From Stenotrophomonas sp. ESTM1D_MKCIP4_1 (GTDB lineage: Bacteria > Pseudomonadota > Gammaproteobacteria > Xanthomonadales > Xanthomonadaceae), in contig NZ_CP026004.1 in NCBI RefSeq assembly GCF_003086895.1, positions 2,764,731 through 2,828,730 on the forward strand: a stretch of 64,000 nucleotides of DNA, read 5' to 3'. Positions within the stretch are counted from its first letter, which is position 1. Each line of letters starts with the position of its first letter. A program made the translations under genes and the position numbers. Shown one piece after another: positions 17,425 to 26,338 of the stretch. Below the pieces are notes generated by a model that was given only the letters and a program-made list of their open reading frames with translations, was not told the origin of the DNA and did not search any database.

Positions 17425-19029
17425 TTACTTCCCCTGGCCCGTGTTGCGGTTGGCATTGTTCTTCTGTTCCTGCGCGGCAGCCGCGCGCGATTCTGCGATA
17501 CCGACCGCGCGTGCCGCCGCGGCCTTTTCATCCTTTTCCAGCAGCAGCGGCTGGAACGACCCTTCCGGGGCCAGCCAGCCACCGCTGAAACCGGCCCGTT
17601 CCAGGCCCTTGCGGATGTACGGATTCTTCTTCATGACTTCCCAGACGAAGTCATTGCGGTAGTTGGCGATCATCGTCAGGATCGGGCCCTGGTCGATGGC
17701 GATGTAATCGCTGGCCACCCAGCCACGGTCCGGCACCATGCGGCCGGTCTTGATCGGGATGTCGTAGTTGAAGCTGGGGTTGAACGAATCCAGGAAGCCG
17801 TAGCTGGAATAGATGTAGTCGCCGTAGCGCTTGTGCATTTCCAGGGTGGCCGGAATCACTTCTTCCGGGGCGAACACGATCGAGGAGATCGCGGCGGTCG
17901 GGGCGATGGTGCCGTCATCGAAGTTCTCGCGCAGGCCGGCGCCGCGCGAAGAGTAATGGCGGAACTGGCGCTGCTCGCCACGGTATTCCTGGGTGGTGTT
18001 CTGCGGGCCATCGCTGGCGGTCAGGCCCCACACATTCTCGCCATAGTCCTTCCACTGCATCGGGTTGGCGATGGCGTATTCACGGTGGGCCAGCGCGGCC
18101 GAGCGGCTGTTGAGGAAGTAGGTGCTGCCACGCTCGCGCATGTAGGCATCCTGGATGTCGCGGAAGTCGATCCAGACGTGGCTGTACTGGTGGCCGAACA
18201 GCGGGCCGAAGGACAGGTATTCCTGGCCCTGGTAGACGCCCCAGTCGTTGTCGTAGGTCCGCGTCCACACCGTCCACGCATCCGGGCTGACCGGGTGGCT
18301 GGGCGACCCCAGGGCGAGGATGTAGACCATCATCGCCTCGTTGTAGCCCATCCAGTCGTGGTCGATGAAGCCGCTTTCAGGGAACCAGCCCATTGAAATG
18401 AGCGGCGCACGCTGCTGCAGCCACGGCCAGTCGACCTGCTTGTACAGCTGGTCGGCAATCTGCCGGATTTCCTTTTCGCGCGGATCATCACCGTCGTAGT
18501 ACGACTGGGCGAACAGCACGCCCATCATCAGCAACGCGGTATCGACCGAGGACAGCTCGACCCAGCTGTCGTAGCGGCGGCCTTCCTGCATGTCCAGGAA
18601 GTGGTAGTAGAAGCCCTTGTAGCCGGCCTTGCCGGTGCGCTGCGGGCCCATCGGCACGTCGCGGAAGAACTTCAGCGTGGTCAGGGTGCGGTCGATCGCC
18701 TGGTTGCGGCTGACCCAGCCGTTCTCGATGCCGATCGGGTACGCGGTCAGGGCAAAACCGACAGAGGCGATGCTGGCGAACGGACGCGACGGATAGCGGT
18801 CCGGGGTCAGGCCGTTGAGCTCGTTGGTGGTGTCCCAGAAGAACTGGAAGGTGCGGCGCTCGATGTCATCGAACAGCGGCGGCAATTCCGGCTTCATCGG
18901 CCGCGGGGGTGCGTCGGCCTCCAGCAGGATCACCGGCGGCTTCGGCTTTGCAGGCTCCTGCTGGGCCGGTTTGCAGGCGGCGATGGCCAGGGTCATCGCA
19001 GCGGCGGTCAACAGGTGGCGTGCCTGCAT
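17425..19029 (-). CDS. GH144-type endo-beta-1,2-glucanase-like lipoprotein ('glucoamylase family')
   Basis: A 534-aa lipoprotein (lipobox AMTLAIAACK, C19) with the Glycoamylase (PF10091-like) (alpha/alpha)6 domain at about 50-480. Signatures include DDIERRTFQFFWDTTNELNGL, ASIASVGFALTAYPIGIENGW, the acidic SWVELSSVDTALLMMG and WGLTASDGP, and the late SYGFLDSFNPS. Characterised members of GH144 are endo-beta-1,2-glucanases that release sophorose-type oligomers, so a role in degrading osmoregulated or cyclic beta-1,2-glucan is likely. It is the first gene of a five- to six-gene operon, has a good GGAGGA ribosome-binding site, and has an operator-like palindrome 54 bases upstream. The C-terminal ~40 residues are Ala/Lys-rich and probably disordered. 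Confidence 0.82.
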   Translation of the reverse strand: MQARHLLTAAAMTLAIAACKPAQQEPAKPKPPVILLEADAPPRPMKPELPPLFDDIERRTFQFFWDTTNELNGLTPDRYPSRPFASIASVGFALTAYPIGIENGWVSRNQAIDRTLTTLKFFRDVPMGPQRTGKAGYKGFYYHFLDMQEGRRYDSWVELSSVDTALLMMGVLFAQSYYDGDDPREKEIRQIADQLYKQVDWPWLQQRAPLISMGWFPESGFIDHDWMGYNEAMMVYILALGSPSHPVSPDAWTVWTRTYDNDWGVYQGQEYLSFGPLFGHQYSHVWIDFRDIQDAYMRERGSTYFLNSRSAALAHREYAIANPMQWKDYGENVWGLTASDGPQNTTQEYRGEQRQFRHYSSRGAGLRENFDDGTIAPTAAISSIVFAPEEVIPATLEMHKRYGDYIYSSYGFLDSFNPSFNYDIPIKTGRMVPDRGWVASDYIAIDQGPILTMIANYRNDFVWEVMKKNPYIRKGLERAGFSGGWLAPEGSFQPLLLEKDEKAAAARAVGIAESRAAAAQEQKNNANRNTGQGK

Positions 19030-19082
19030 GGCGCGGTTCCTCCGGTGGGCTGATCGATGGGAAAGCATAACGTCCAATGGCC

Positions 19083-19096
19083 TGAAATCGTTTACA
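19083..19096. promoter_or_regulatory. LacI-family operator upstream of the glucanase operon
   Basis: The sequence TGAAATCGTTTACA fits the TGNAANCGNTTNCA consensus of LacI/GalR-family operators at every fixed position. It lies 54 bases before the glucanase start, in the likely promoter. The same consensus occurs 45 bases before the nearby lacI-type gene. Confidence 0.7.
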
Positions 19097-19108
19097 AAAC
19101 GAACGCTT

Positions 19109-19128
19109 AAAAAACCACGGAACCGTGG
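19109..19128 (-). terminator. Intrinsic terminator-like hairpin after the TonB receptor gene
   Basis: Read on the minus strand it is CCACGG, TT, CCGTGG followed by TTTTTT. The stem is short but the T-run is good. It sits between the receptor gene's 3' end and the glucanase operator, so it would separate the two transcripts. Confidence 0.55.
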
Positions 19129-19226
19129 TCGGTGCACTGCAGCCAATGCCCAGTCCCCTGCCCCGTCATTGCAACAGCGCAGGGGGCTGGACAATGGACC
19201 GGCCCGCAGGCCGGCCATTGCCAGTT

Positions 19227-19258
19227 CCCGATGCCAACGGCGAACCGCTGGCATCGGG
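19227..19258. repeat. Hairpin just downstream of the TonB receptor stop
   Basis: An inverted repeat with 10-bp arms (CCCGATGCCA and its complement) enclosing a small GCGG/CCG inner pairing. It starts about 20 bases after the receptor stop and has no T-run. It could protect the 3' end or assist the terminator further on. Confidence 0.5.
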
Positions 19259-19278
19259 GTGTTGCGTTACATCGCCGC

Positions 19279-22200
19279 TTAGAAGCGGAAGCCGACTTCG
19301 GCCTTGATCTGACGCGGCGTACCGATGATGTCGCCGGTCTCGTTGTAGCTGGCCTGCAGCTTGCCGTTGCTCTTGATGTAGTTGTAGTTGGAGAAGTTGT
19401 CGAAGTTGAACACGTTGATGATGTCCAGGCGAGCGTACAGCTCGGTATCGCCCGGCATCTTGAACGTCTTCGTCGCCTGCAGGTCCACCGAACGGTAGCC
19501 GAAGATCTTGCCACCCAGCAGGAACTTGCCGTTGGCATTGGGCACGGCGGCCTGCGGGGTCGGCAGGGTGAAGCCGCTGTCCTGCGGGATCGGGTACCAG
19601 TCGTTGACGGCAGTCGGGGTGGCCAAGGTGATCTTGCCACCGAAGGTGATGCCCCAGAAGCCAGCATACGAACCGGTCACCACCAGGCGGTGGCGCGGCG
19701 CGCCGTTGGAACGGATGGTCGGGTAGTCACCGATCAGGCCGCGGTCAAAGGCGTACTTCTCGTTGATGTCGCGGTTGTGGCGCGCGGTCGTCCAGGTATA
19801 GGCGATCGAGGTGCCCCAGCCGCTTTCCTTGGTGAAAGGCTTCTGCGCCGACAGCAGGACCTGGGTCGCACGGGTCTTGATGCCCTGCTGGCCGATGATC
19901 AGGCTGCCGAAGCCCGGCACGTTGCAGCTCCAGGCCTGGCTCAGGCCCGGTTCGGTGCCACCGCACAGGCGCGGGTCATCGAAGAACTGGCCGGTCGGGT
20001 AACGGTTGCCCAGGGTGAAGGCGAAGCCGTCATAGCTCAGGGTGCGGGCGATGGTGGCGTCGGTCAGCCAGTCACCGATCTGGTTGCTCATGCCCAGGCT
20101 GAACTGGTCCGAATACGGGGCCTTCAGCTTGTTGTTCAGCAGGTCGACTTCCAGGCCGGCGTTGCTGGTCGAACCGACCAGGGCCTGCAGGTTCTCGATG
20201 CCGTTGAGCAGGTTCGGGTTCCAGTCATAGCAGGCGGCCTGGCCGTTGATGCAGGTGCCGGTGGCCGGATTGCGGAAGTAGATGGTCGGCTGCGGCAGGG
20301 CCAGCTTGGTGGTTTCCAGCTGCAGGTTGTCGAACAGGTCGCGGTCGTACGAACGGCCGGCACCACCGTGGATCACGTGCTGCTCGTCGGCATTGATGTC
20401 ATACGAGAAGCCCAGGCGCGGCTGCCAGGCATCCTTGAACGCCTTGCGGTTGTGGCCATTGCTGATGTAGTCGCTGATGTCCAGGCCGCCCAGCGCCAGC
20501 GAATCGGCGAAGGTCTGGCCGGCGGGAGCGCGCGGATCCTGCGAGTAGATCGCGTCGACGACCTGCTGCGGGGTCACGAAATCCAGGTAGGCCGGGGTCT
20601 TTTCGTAATCCCAGCGCAGGCCGATGTTCAGCTGCAGGTGGTCGTTGACCTGCCAGTCGTCCTGGATGAACACGCCGTACTGCTTGGACTTCGAGCGCAC
20701 TTCACCGGACACGCCCGACACGCCGGTCACCGGCTTGACGAACTGCGCCTTGTACGGGATGGAATCCGGGAAGTCCGGATCGCCCAGGCTGTAGGTGAAG
20801 GTCGGGTTGATCTGCGCCGCATCGGACGCGTACAGATCGATCGCCTTGTACTTCACGCCCATCTTGATGGTGTGGTCGCCGGCCCACTGGATGCCGTCCA
20901 GGGTCAGGTTGTCTTCGATCGACCAGCCCTTCTGGCCCTTCACCTGCGAATCCAGTGCCGAGGCGCCACCGATCTTCACCACGGTGCGGTCTTCGGTGCC
21001 GTCCGGTGCGGTGTAGGTGATGCCGTTGGCCAGGGTCAGCGGGGTCGGGTTGTTGAACGAATCTTCATGGGTGACCATCATCTCGTTGTAGTAACGCTCG
21101 CCGCTGTGGTTCCAGCGCAGGGCGTAACGACGGTCGGTGTTGACCACTTCGCGGCCGGCTTCCGGCGAGGTCTGGCCACTGAACTGCGACTGGGTTTCGT
21201 CGCGGTCCTGGAAGGTCAGCTCGATGCGGTCGTTGTCGGTCGGCTCGAAATCAACCTTACCGAAGATCAGGTCCTGCTGGAACGGCTGGCTGGCCGGGCC
21301 CAGGCCTGCAGCGCCGGCGGCCGGCAGCAGGCTGGCGGCGCTGGTGACCGCGCCGTCCGGCGCGATGGTGACCGGCAGGTCGAAGCGCTTGGCTTCGTAG
21401 GTCACGAAGAAGTGCGCCTTGTCCTGGATGATCGGGCCACCCAGTGCGAAGCCGTATTCCTTCTCGGCCGACACCATCTTGTCCTGGCCGGCCTGGCGCT
21501 CGGCCGGGGTCTTGGCGCGCATGTCCTCATCGGTGTAGCGGTAGAACGCCTCACCCTTGAATTCATTGGTACCGGACTTGGTCGCGGCGGTCACCGCGGC
21601 GCTCGACACCTGGCCGTACTCGGCCTTGTAGTTGCCGCTGATGACCTTGTATTCGCCGATGGCCAGCTGCGGGAACGGGTTGCCGGCGCTGCCGGACTGG
21701 CCGGCCACGCCGCCGCCCTTGACGTAGCTCTTCTGGCCCACGCCATCGATGTAGACGTTGGTGCCGTCGGCATTGGTGGCACCGCCGCGCAGCGAGGTGT
21801 TGCCCTTGGCATCACGGGTGAAGATCAGGCCCGGCACCGCATCGGCGAACTCCAGGAAGTTGCGCGACACCTGCGGGGTGGTCTGGATCTGCTGCAGGCT
21901 GACGGTCTTGCCGACTTCGGAGGTACGCACTTCCTGCAGCAGGGTCGGCGCGACAACGTTGACGGTGTCCAGGTTGGTGGCGGCGGTGCTGCCACCACCG
22001 CTGGCAGCGGCCTCGCTGAAGTTCAGCGTCGAGGTCGATGCCACGGTAACGGTGACCTTCTGGGTCTGGCCGTTGGCAACCACGTCATAGGTGCCCGGGT
22101 CCAGGCCCATCAGCGAATAGGTGCCATCGGCGCGCACGGTGCCGCGACGGACGGTACCGGTGGCCACGTTGGTGGCGGTGACTTCCGAGCCCGCCTGGGC

Positions 22201-22335
22201 GCCGGCCACCTGGCCGCGCAGGCTGGCGTTGGCCGACTGCGCCATGACGTTCGGGGCGGCAGCCAGCATCAGGCAGCTGACCAGTGCGGTGCTCAGCAGC
22301 CGGCGCGCCGGCATGCGGATCGTGGAATGCATCAT
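19279..22335 (-). CDS. TonB-dependent outer-membrane receptor (Oar-like, glucan locus)
   Basis: A 1018-aa outer-membrane receptor. It has a signal peptide ending NVMAQ (about residue 32), then a carboxypeptidase-regulatory-like beta domain (about 33-115, SLRGQVAGAQAGSEVTATN to PGTYDVVANGQ). A plug domain follows (about 130-260) and a large 22-strand-type barrel ends in the aromatic EVGFRF typical of such proteins. The ATG at 22335 is the first of two consecutive ATGs and has GGAG nine bases upstream. It lies 76 bases downstream of the lacI-type gene on the same strand and is probably co-transcribed or co-regulated with it. It would bring large oligosaccharides or glucan fragments across the outer membrane using TonB energy. 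Confidence 0.93.
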   Translation of the reverse strand: MMHSTIRMPARRLLSTALVSCLMLAAAPNVMAQSANASLRGQVAGAQAGSEVTATNVATGTVRRGTVRADGTYSLMGLDPGTYDVVANGQTQKVTVTVASTSTLNFSEAAASGGGSTAATNLDTVNVVAPTLLQEVRTSEVGKTVSLQQIQTTPQVSRNFLEFADAVPGLIFTRDAKGNTSLRGGATNADGTNVYIDGVGQKSYVKGGGVAGQSGSAGNPFPQLAIGEYKVISGNYKAEYGQVSSAAVTAATKSGTNEFKGEAFYRYTDEDMRAKTPAERQAGQDKMVSAEKEYGFALGGPIIQDKAHFFVTYEAKRFDLPVTIAPDGAVTSAASLLPAAGAAGLGPASQPFQQDLIFGKVDFEPTDNDRIELTFQDRDETQSQFSGQTSPEAGREVVNTDRRYALRWNHSGERYYNEMMVTHEDSFNNPTPLTLANGITYTAPDGTEDRTVVKIGGASALDSQVKGQKGWSIEDNLTLDGIQWAGDHTIKMGVKYKAIDLYASDAAQINPTFTYSLGDPDFPDSIPYKAQFVKPVTGVSGVSGEVRSKSKQYGVFIQDDWQVNDHLQLNIGLRWDYEKTPAYLDFVTPQQVVDAIYSQDPRAPAGQTFADSLALGGLDISDYISNGHNRKAFKDAWQPRLGFSYDINADEQHVIHGGAGRSYDRDLFDNLQLETTKLALPQPTIYFRNPATGTCINGQAACYDWNPNLLNGIENLQALVGSTSNAGLEVDLLNNKLKAPYSDQFSLGMSNQIGDWLTDATIARTLSYDGFAFTLGNRYPTGQFFDDPRLCGGTEPGLSQAWSCNVPGFGSLIIGQQGIKTRATQVLLSAQKPFTKESGWGTSIAYTWTTARHNRDINEKYAFDRGLIGDYPTIRSNGAPRHRLVVTGSYAGFWGITFGGKITLATPTAVNDWYPIPQDSGFTLPTPQAAVPNANGKFLLGGKIFGYRSVDLQATKTFKMPGDTELYARLDIINVFNFDNFSNYNYIKSNGKLQASYNETGDIIGTPRQIKAEVGFRF

Positions 22336-22411
22336 CAACTCAATCTCCGGGTGGCGGTATCCGCGGATGCGGTACCTGCGATCAATCAAAAAAGAAGGAA
22401 CGCCTCTGGCT

Positions 22412-23434
22412 TCAATGGCCCGATGGCGGAGTGGTGGAATCGCGAACGATGAGGCGGGGAACGAGCGTCTGCTTGTCTCCTGCCCCTTCGGGGGTGTTGC
22501 CGTCCATCAACTGCATCAGACGCGTCATCGCCCTATCGCCCAACTCAGCGATACTGACCTGCATGGTGGTCAACGAGGGGTGTACGAACCGCGCCAGTGG
22601 AATGTCATCGAATCCTGCCAGGGCGACATCGGAAGGCACGTGGATCCCTGCCTGCGCGAAGGCATACAGGCACCCCAGGGCCATCATGTCGTTGGCGGCG
22701 AACACGGCATCGGGCAGCGCACCGGCTGCCAGCATCTCCTGACCGGCGCGATGGCCGGAAGCTTCGTCGAAATCACCGGGCAACTCGATGCCCTCGGCGC
22801 TTCCGCCAAAAGCCGCCAGCGCGTCACGGAAGCCGCGCAGGCGCTCGCGCGCGTCGAAGTTGAGATCCGGGCCAGAAATGAACGCGATGCGGCGGTGGCC
22901 GGCATCGAGCAGGTGGCGGGTCATGGCCATCGCACCGGCGTGATCGTCGATGCTCAGGACCGGGTGATCCTGCCCCGGCAGATAGGTATTGATGAGGACC
23001 GTAGGCAGCGACTGCGGCAGGTTGTCGGTCAGAAAGCCAGGGCTCTCGGCATAGGGCGAGAGCACCAGCAGGCCATCGACGCGGCCGCGCATGGCACGCA
23101 GGGCTGCGCCCTGCTGCACCTGGTCGCCGTGGTAGCTGGACACCAGCAGGTGCTGGCGGCGGTTGCGGGCGACGTTGTCGATGCCGCGCATCAGCTCGGA
23201 GAAGAATTCGCCGTAGAGATCGGGCAGCACCACGCCCACCGTATTGGTCCGGCGGCTGCTCAGGCTGCGGGCGGCGGCGTGCGGGGTGTAACGCAGCCTC
23301 GCGGCGACCTCCAGCACAAGCTGGCGGACCGGTTCGGCGACATTCTCATGCCCGTTCAGCGCGCGGGAAACCGTAGCCACGGAGACCCGGGCTTCTCGAG
23401 CGACGTCTTTGATTGTTATGGCTGCCTTGTTCAC
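22412..23434 (-). CDS. LacI/GalR-family transcriptional repressor of the glucan locus
   Basis: A 340-aa regulator. The N-terminal helix-turn-helix is textbook (ITIKDVAREARVSVATVSRALNG), followed by the hinge helix (AAARSLSSRRTNTVGVVLPD) and a periplasmic-binding-like effector domain (about 60-330). The GTG at 23434 was chosen because GGAGGG lies seven bases upstream and the HTH then starts at the usual distance; a GTG 15 bases further up is possible. An operator-like palindrome 45 bases upstream suggests autoregulation. The likely inducer is a glucan-derived sugar. Confidence 0.93.
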   Translation of the reverse strand: MNKAAITIKDVAREARVSVATVSRALNGHENVAEPVRQLVLEVAARLRYTPHAAARSLSSRRTNTVGVVLPDLYGEFFSELMRGIDNVARNRRQHLLVSSYHGDQVQQGAALRAMRGRVDGLLVLSPYAESPGFLTDNLPQSLPTVLINTYLPGQDHPVLSIDDHAGAMAMTRHLLDAGHRRIAFISGPDLNFDARERLRGFRDALAAFGGSAEGIELPGDFDEASGHRAGQEMLAAGALPDAVFAANDMMALGCLYAFAQAGIHVPSDVALAGFDDIPLARFVHPSLTTMQVSIAELGDRAMTRLMQLMDGNTPEGAGDKQTLVPRLIVRDSTTPPSGH

Positions 23435-23478
23435 GAAGCCGCCCTCCACGGCTTGGACCTACCAGCTTGGCGCGGAAT

Positions 23479-23492
23479 GTAAGCGTTTCCAT
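23479..23492. promoter_or_regulatory. LacI-family operator in the lacI promoter
   Basis: TGTAAGCGTTTCCA fits the TGNAANCGNTTNCA operator consensus at every fixed position. It lies upstream of the repressor gene and, through it, of the TonB receptor gene. With the site at 19083 it defines a two-site local regulon. Confidence 0.75.
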
Positions 23493-23597
23493 CTGCGCTT
23501 GTAAACACTCCGTTAGACGAATGTCCCCGGATGGACACAAAAATCTGACGTGGACAGGTCTGTTCCTGGACCTGGCAGGACTTTGCGGGACAGGCCA

Positions 23598-23873
23598 TCA
23601 GCCCTGCTCGGACAGCGTGTATGCGCGGATGGACAGCGCATGGATATCGGTCTCCATCAGCCCTCCCAGCGCGGCATACACCGCGCGATGGCGCGCCAAC
23701 GGGGCCATGCCGGCGAACTGTTCGCTGATCACCAGCACGTTGAAATGCCCTCGCCCGTCACGCGCGCCCGCATGGCCGGCATGGCGATGGCTGTCGTCTT
23801 CAATCTCCAGCCGGCTCGGTGCCAGCGCCTGCTGCAACGCAGCACGTATCAATTCGACGCGCTGCGCACTCAT
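23598..23873 (-). CDS. bolA: BolA family protein
   Basis: A 91-aa cytoplasmic protein of the BolA/IbaG family, which partners monothiol glutaredoxins in iron-sulfur trafficking and can bind DNA. The pattern [31 protein letters not shown], then [11 protein letters not shown], then [17 protein letters not shown], then [13 protein letters not shown] is complete, including the class II KH-like core and the conserved histidines. It overlaps the upstream yciI-type gene by four bases. Confidence 0.93.
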   Translation of the reverse strand: MSAQRVELIRAALQQALAPSRLEIEDDSHRHAGHAGARDGRGHFNVLVISEQFAGMAPLARHRAVYAALGGLMETDIHALSIRAYTLSEQG

Positions 23874-24169
23874 GGCAGCACCTTGCGGAACGGCCGCACC
23901 TCGACGCGGGTGTAGACGCCTGCGGCGACATACGGGTCGGCATCGGCCCACTGGCGGGCCTGCGCCAGCGAGTCGAATGCGGCAATCACCACCGAGCCAC
24001 TGAAGCCGGCCGGACCCGGATCCTCGCTGTCGATCGCCGGGCAGGGGCCGGCCAGCAGCAGGCGCCCCTCGTCGCGCAGCGCGTGCAGGCGCGCCAGGTG
24101 TTCGGGCCGGGCCTGCAGCCGCTGCGCCAGCACGTCCTGGCCGTCGTAACCTTCAATCACATAGAACAC
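23870..24169 (-). CDS. YciI family protein
   Basis: A 99-aa dimeric ferredoxin-like alpha/beta-barrel protein. Visible family features are [11 protein letters not shown] at the start, [23 protein letters not shown] with the conserved His, the [16 protein letters not shown] stretch and [13 protein letters not shown] with the Asp-Pro-Tyr motif that lines the pocket. The function of the family is mostly unknown. The GTG at 24169 has GAGGAAG at good spacing; the longer frame is not coding. It forms a two-gene unit with bolA. Confidence 0.88.
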   Translation of the reverse strand: MFYVIEGYDGQDVLAQRLQARPEHLARLHALRDEGRLLLAGPCPAIDSEDPGPAGFSGSVVIAAFDSLAQARQWADADPYVAAGVYTRVEVRPFRKVLP

Positions 24170-24540
24170 GGGTCTTCCTCGTTCATGTTGCGGTGCGTCG
24201 ATTCTAGCCAATGGGCCAGCGCCGCCGGCCCGGCTGGACACCGGCCCGGCAAAGCCGTACCCTAAGCACCATTGCACGTGGCTTGATGCAGCAGCCCGTC
24301 GGTTTTTGCGGCCAACGCAGCCCCCGACGACCGTCCCGCTGCCTCGAACCGGACCACCCGGCCGGGCCTCGTAGACGACCTCCCCGTAGTTCCGTCGCCG
24401 CCGTTTCCTGCGGCGCGTCCTGCTGTTTGATATGTGTGGAATCGCGCCGATCCCGGCGTGTCTGGTGCCTGGGGCGCCGTGGCGAAGGCCCGGCAGATCC
24501 GGTCCCGCGACTGGTCCGTTGCAATCCTGATGTCCATTAG
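24170..24540. other. Divergent spacer between yciI and scpA
   Basis: A 371-base stretch with no recognised gene. It must hold promoters for both sides. A plus-strand open frame (24211-24540, 109 aa, Arg/Pro/Cys-rich) ends in TAG directly abutting the scpA ATG. Its composition is not convincing as protein. The scpA ATG has no obvious Shine-Dalgarno sequence. Confidence 0.4.
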
Positions 24541-25446
24541 ATGACTTCCGAACTCGCGCTCGACGCGAACCCGCCAACCCGGCCGCCCGCCCCCCAGCAG
24601 CAGGAAATGCCGCTGGCCGTGGTGCATGGGCAACCGGTCCTGCAGATTCCGCAGGACCTGTACATCCCGCCGGATGCGCTGGAAGTCATCCTGGATGCGT
24701 TTGAAGGCCCGCTGGACCTGCTGCTGTACCTGATCCGCCGGCAGAACCTGGACGTGCTGGACATTCCCGTGGCCGAGATCACCCGGCAGTACGTGGAATA
24801 CATCACCGTGATGCGCGAGCTGCGCTTCGAGCTGGCCGCCGAGTACCTGGTGATGGCCGCCATCCTGGCCGAGGTGAAGTCGCGCATGCTGCTGCCGCGC
24901 CCGGTCAGCGAGGACGGCGACGAGGCCGACCCGCGCGCCGAGCTGGTGCGCCGGCTGCAGGAGTACGAACGCTTCAAGCAGGCCGCCGAGGATATCGACG
25001 CCCTGCCCCGCCAGGACCGCGACACCACGGTGGCGCACGCCTTCATGCCCGAGCGCGCGACGGTGAAGCTGCCGCCGCCGGTGGACCTGAAGGAAATGCT
25101 GCTGGCCCTGCATGACGTGCTCAAGCGCGCCGAGCTGTTCAGTGGCCACGCCATCAAGCGCGAGGCACTGAGCGTGCGCCAGCGCATGGGTGAAGTGCTG
25201 GGCCGGCTTGAAGACGGAAAGTTCTACCGCTTTGAAGGGCTGTTCACCGCCGAAGAAGGCAAGCTGGGCGTGCTGGTCACGTTCCTGGCGGTGCTGGAAC
25301 TGGCCAAGGAACAGCTGCTGGACATCGTCCAGGAAGAACCGCTGGCGCCGATCTACGTGAAGTCCCTGGCTGCCGGCAACACCAACGCCCCGCTGCAGTT
25401 CAGCAGCGAGTTCGACGACAACGACGCCGCCAATGAGAACGAGTGA
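24541..25446 (+). CDS. scpA: Segregation and condensation protein A (kleisin)
   Basis: A 301-aa kleisin that bridges SMC and ScpB in the condensin-like complex for chromosome organisation. The N-terminal helical domain shows [35 protein letters not shown], the family hallmark, then [27 protein letters not shown] residues. The winged C-terminal domain is at about 215-285 ([21 protein letters not shown]). The first 40 residues are a Pro/Gln-rich extension. The start is forced by an in-frame TAG immediately before the ATG. It is followed 13 bases later by scpB. Confidence 0.95.
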   Translation: MTSELALDANPPTRPPAPQQQEMPLAVVHGQPVLQIPQDLYIPPDALEVILDAFEGPLDLLLYLIRRQNLDVLDIPVAEITRQYVEYITVMRELRFELAAEYLVMAAILAEVKSRMLLPRPVSEDGDEADPRAELVRRLQEYERFKQAAEDIDALPRQDRDTTVAHAFMPERATVKLPPPVDLKEMLLALHDVLKRAELFSGHAIKREALSVRQRMGEVLGRLEDGKFYRFEGLFTAEEGKLGVLVTFLAVLELAKEQLLDIVQEEPLAPIYVKSLAAGNTNAPLQFSSEFDDNDAANENE

Positions 25447-25459
25447 GCGCTGACTGCCG

Positions 25460-26338
25460 ATGGACCAGACGCTGATCAACCGCATTGTCGAGGGTGCCCT
25501 GCTGGCCTCCAGCCAGCCGCTCACCCTGGCCCAGCTGAAAGACCTGTTCCCGGAAGAGGAACCGGCACCGCCGGGCAGCATCGAACGTGCGCTGGAGCGC
25601 CTGCGCGAAGGCTGTGAGGGCCGTGGCGTGGAACTGGTCGAGGTGGCTTCCGGCTTCCGCTACCAGGTGACCGGCGAAGTGCATGGCTGGATCAGCCGGC
25701 TGTGGACCGAACGCAAGACCCGCTACACCCGCGCCACCTTGGAAACTCTGGCGCTGATCGCCTACCGGCAGCCGATCACCCGCGGCGAGATCGAACAGGT
25801 GCGCGGCGTGGCCGTCAGCAGCAACATCATCCAGGCGCTGGAAGAGCGCGAGTGGATCCGCGTGGTCGGCCACCGCGACGTGCCCGGCAAGCCGGCGCTG
25901 TTTGGTACCACCAAGGGCTTCCTGGACTACTTCGGCCTGAAGCGCCTGGACGAACTGCCGCCGCTGTCGGAACTGAAAGACCTGGGCGAGCTGGAACCGC
26001 AGCTGGCGCTGGACCGTGACGGTCCCGCCGTTGCCGGTGCCGCCGGCCCGGACATCAGCGCCGACCCCGATGCGGCCGCCAACGATGATGCCGGCCTGCA
26101 GGGCGGCGATGGCAACACCCCGAATTCCGCCGACGCAGCTGCTGCGCCGGCCACCGATGAGCAAGCACCTTCGCCCCTCGATGATGGGCACCCCGATTCC
26201 GCGCCGGGCGAGCGCGCGGTGCCAGTGAACGAACGCGAAGACAACGCCGTCGCGACGACGACCGTGGCTGTTGACCAAGCCGATTCCGAACCAGAGGCCG
26301 ACCTCGAAACCGTCGGCCGGAGCAAAACTGATGAGTGA
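25460..26338 (+). CDS. scpB: Segregation and condensation protein B
   Basis: A 292-aa partner of ScpA. The two winged-helix domains occupy about 1-185 (INRIVEGALLASSQPLTLAQL; RATLETLALIAYRQPITRGEIEQVRGVAVSS; PGKPALFGTTKGFLDYFGL). The remaining ~105 residues are an acidic, Ala/Asp/Pro-rich disordered tail not present in short homologues. The stop overlaps rluB by eight bases, giving an scpA-scpB-rluB operon, an order common in proteobacteria. Confidence 0.95.
   Translation: MDQTLINRIVEGALLASSQPLTLAQLKDLFPEEEPAPPGSIERALERLREGCEGRGVELVEVASGFRYQVTGEVHGWISRLWTERKTRYTRATLETLALIAYRQPITRGEIEQVRGVAVSSNIIQALEEREWIRVVGHRDVPGKPALFGTTKGFLDYFGLKRLDELPPLSELKDLGELEPQLALDRDGPAVAGAAGPDISADPDAAANDDAGLQGGDGNTPNSADAAAAPATDEQAPSPLDDGHPDSAPGERAVPVNEREDNAVATTTVAVDQADSEPEADLETVGRSKTDE

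Noticed and set aside
19132..22452. 1106-codon plus-strand open frame
   Set aside because: Antisense shadow of the TonB-dependent receptor gene, with no recognisable domain.
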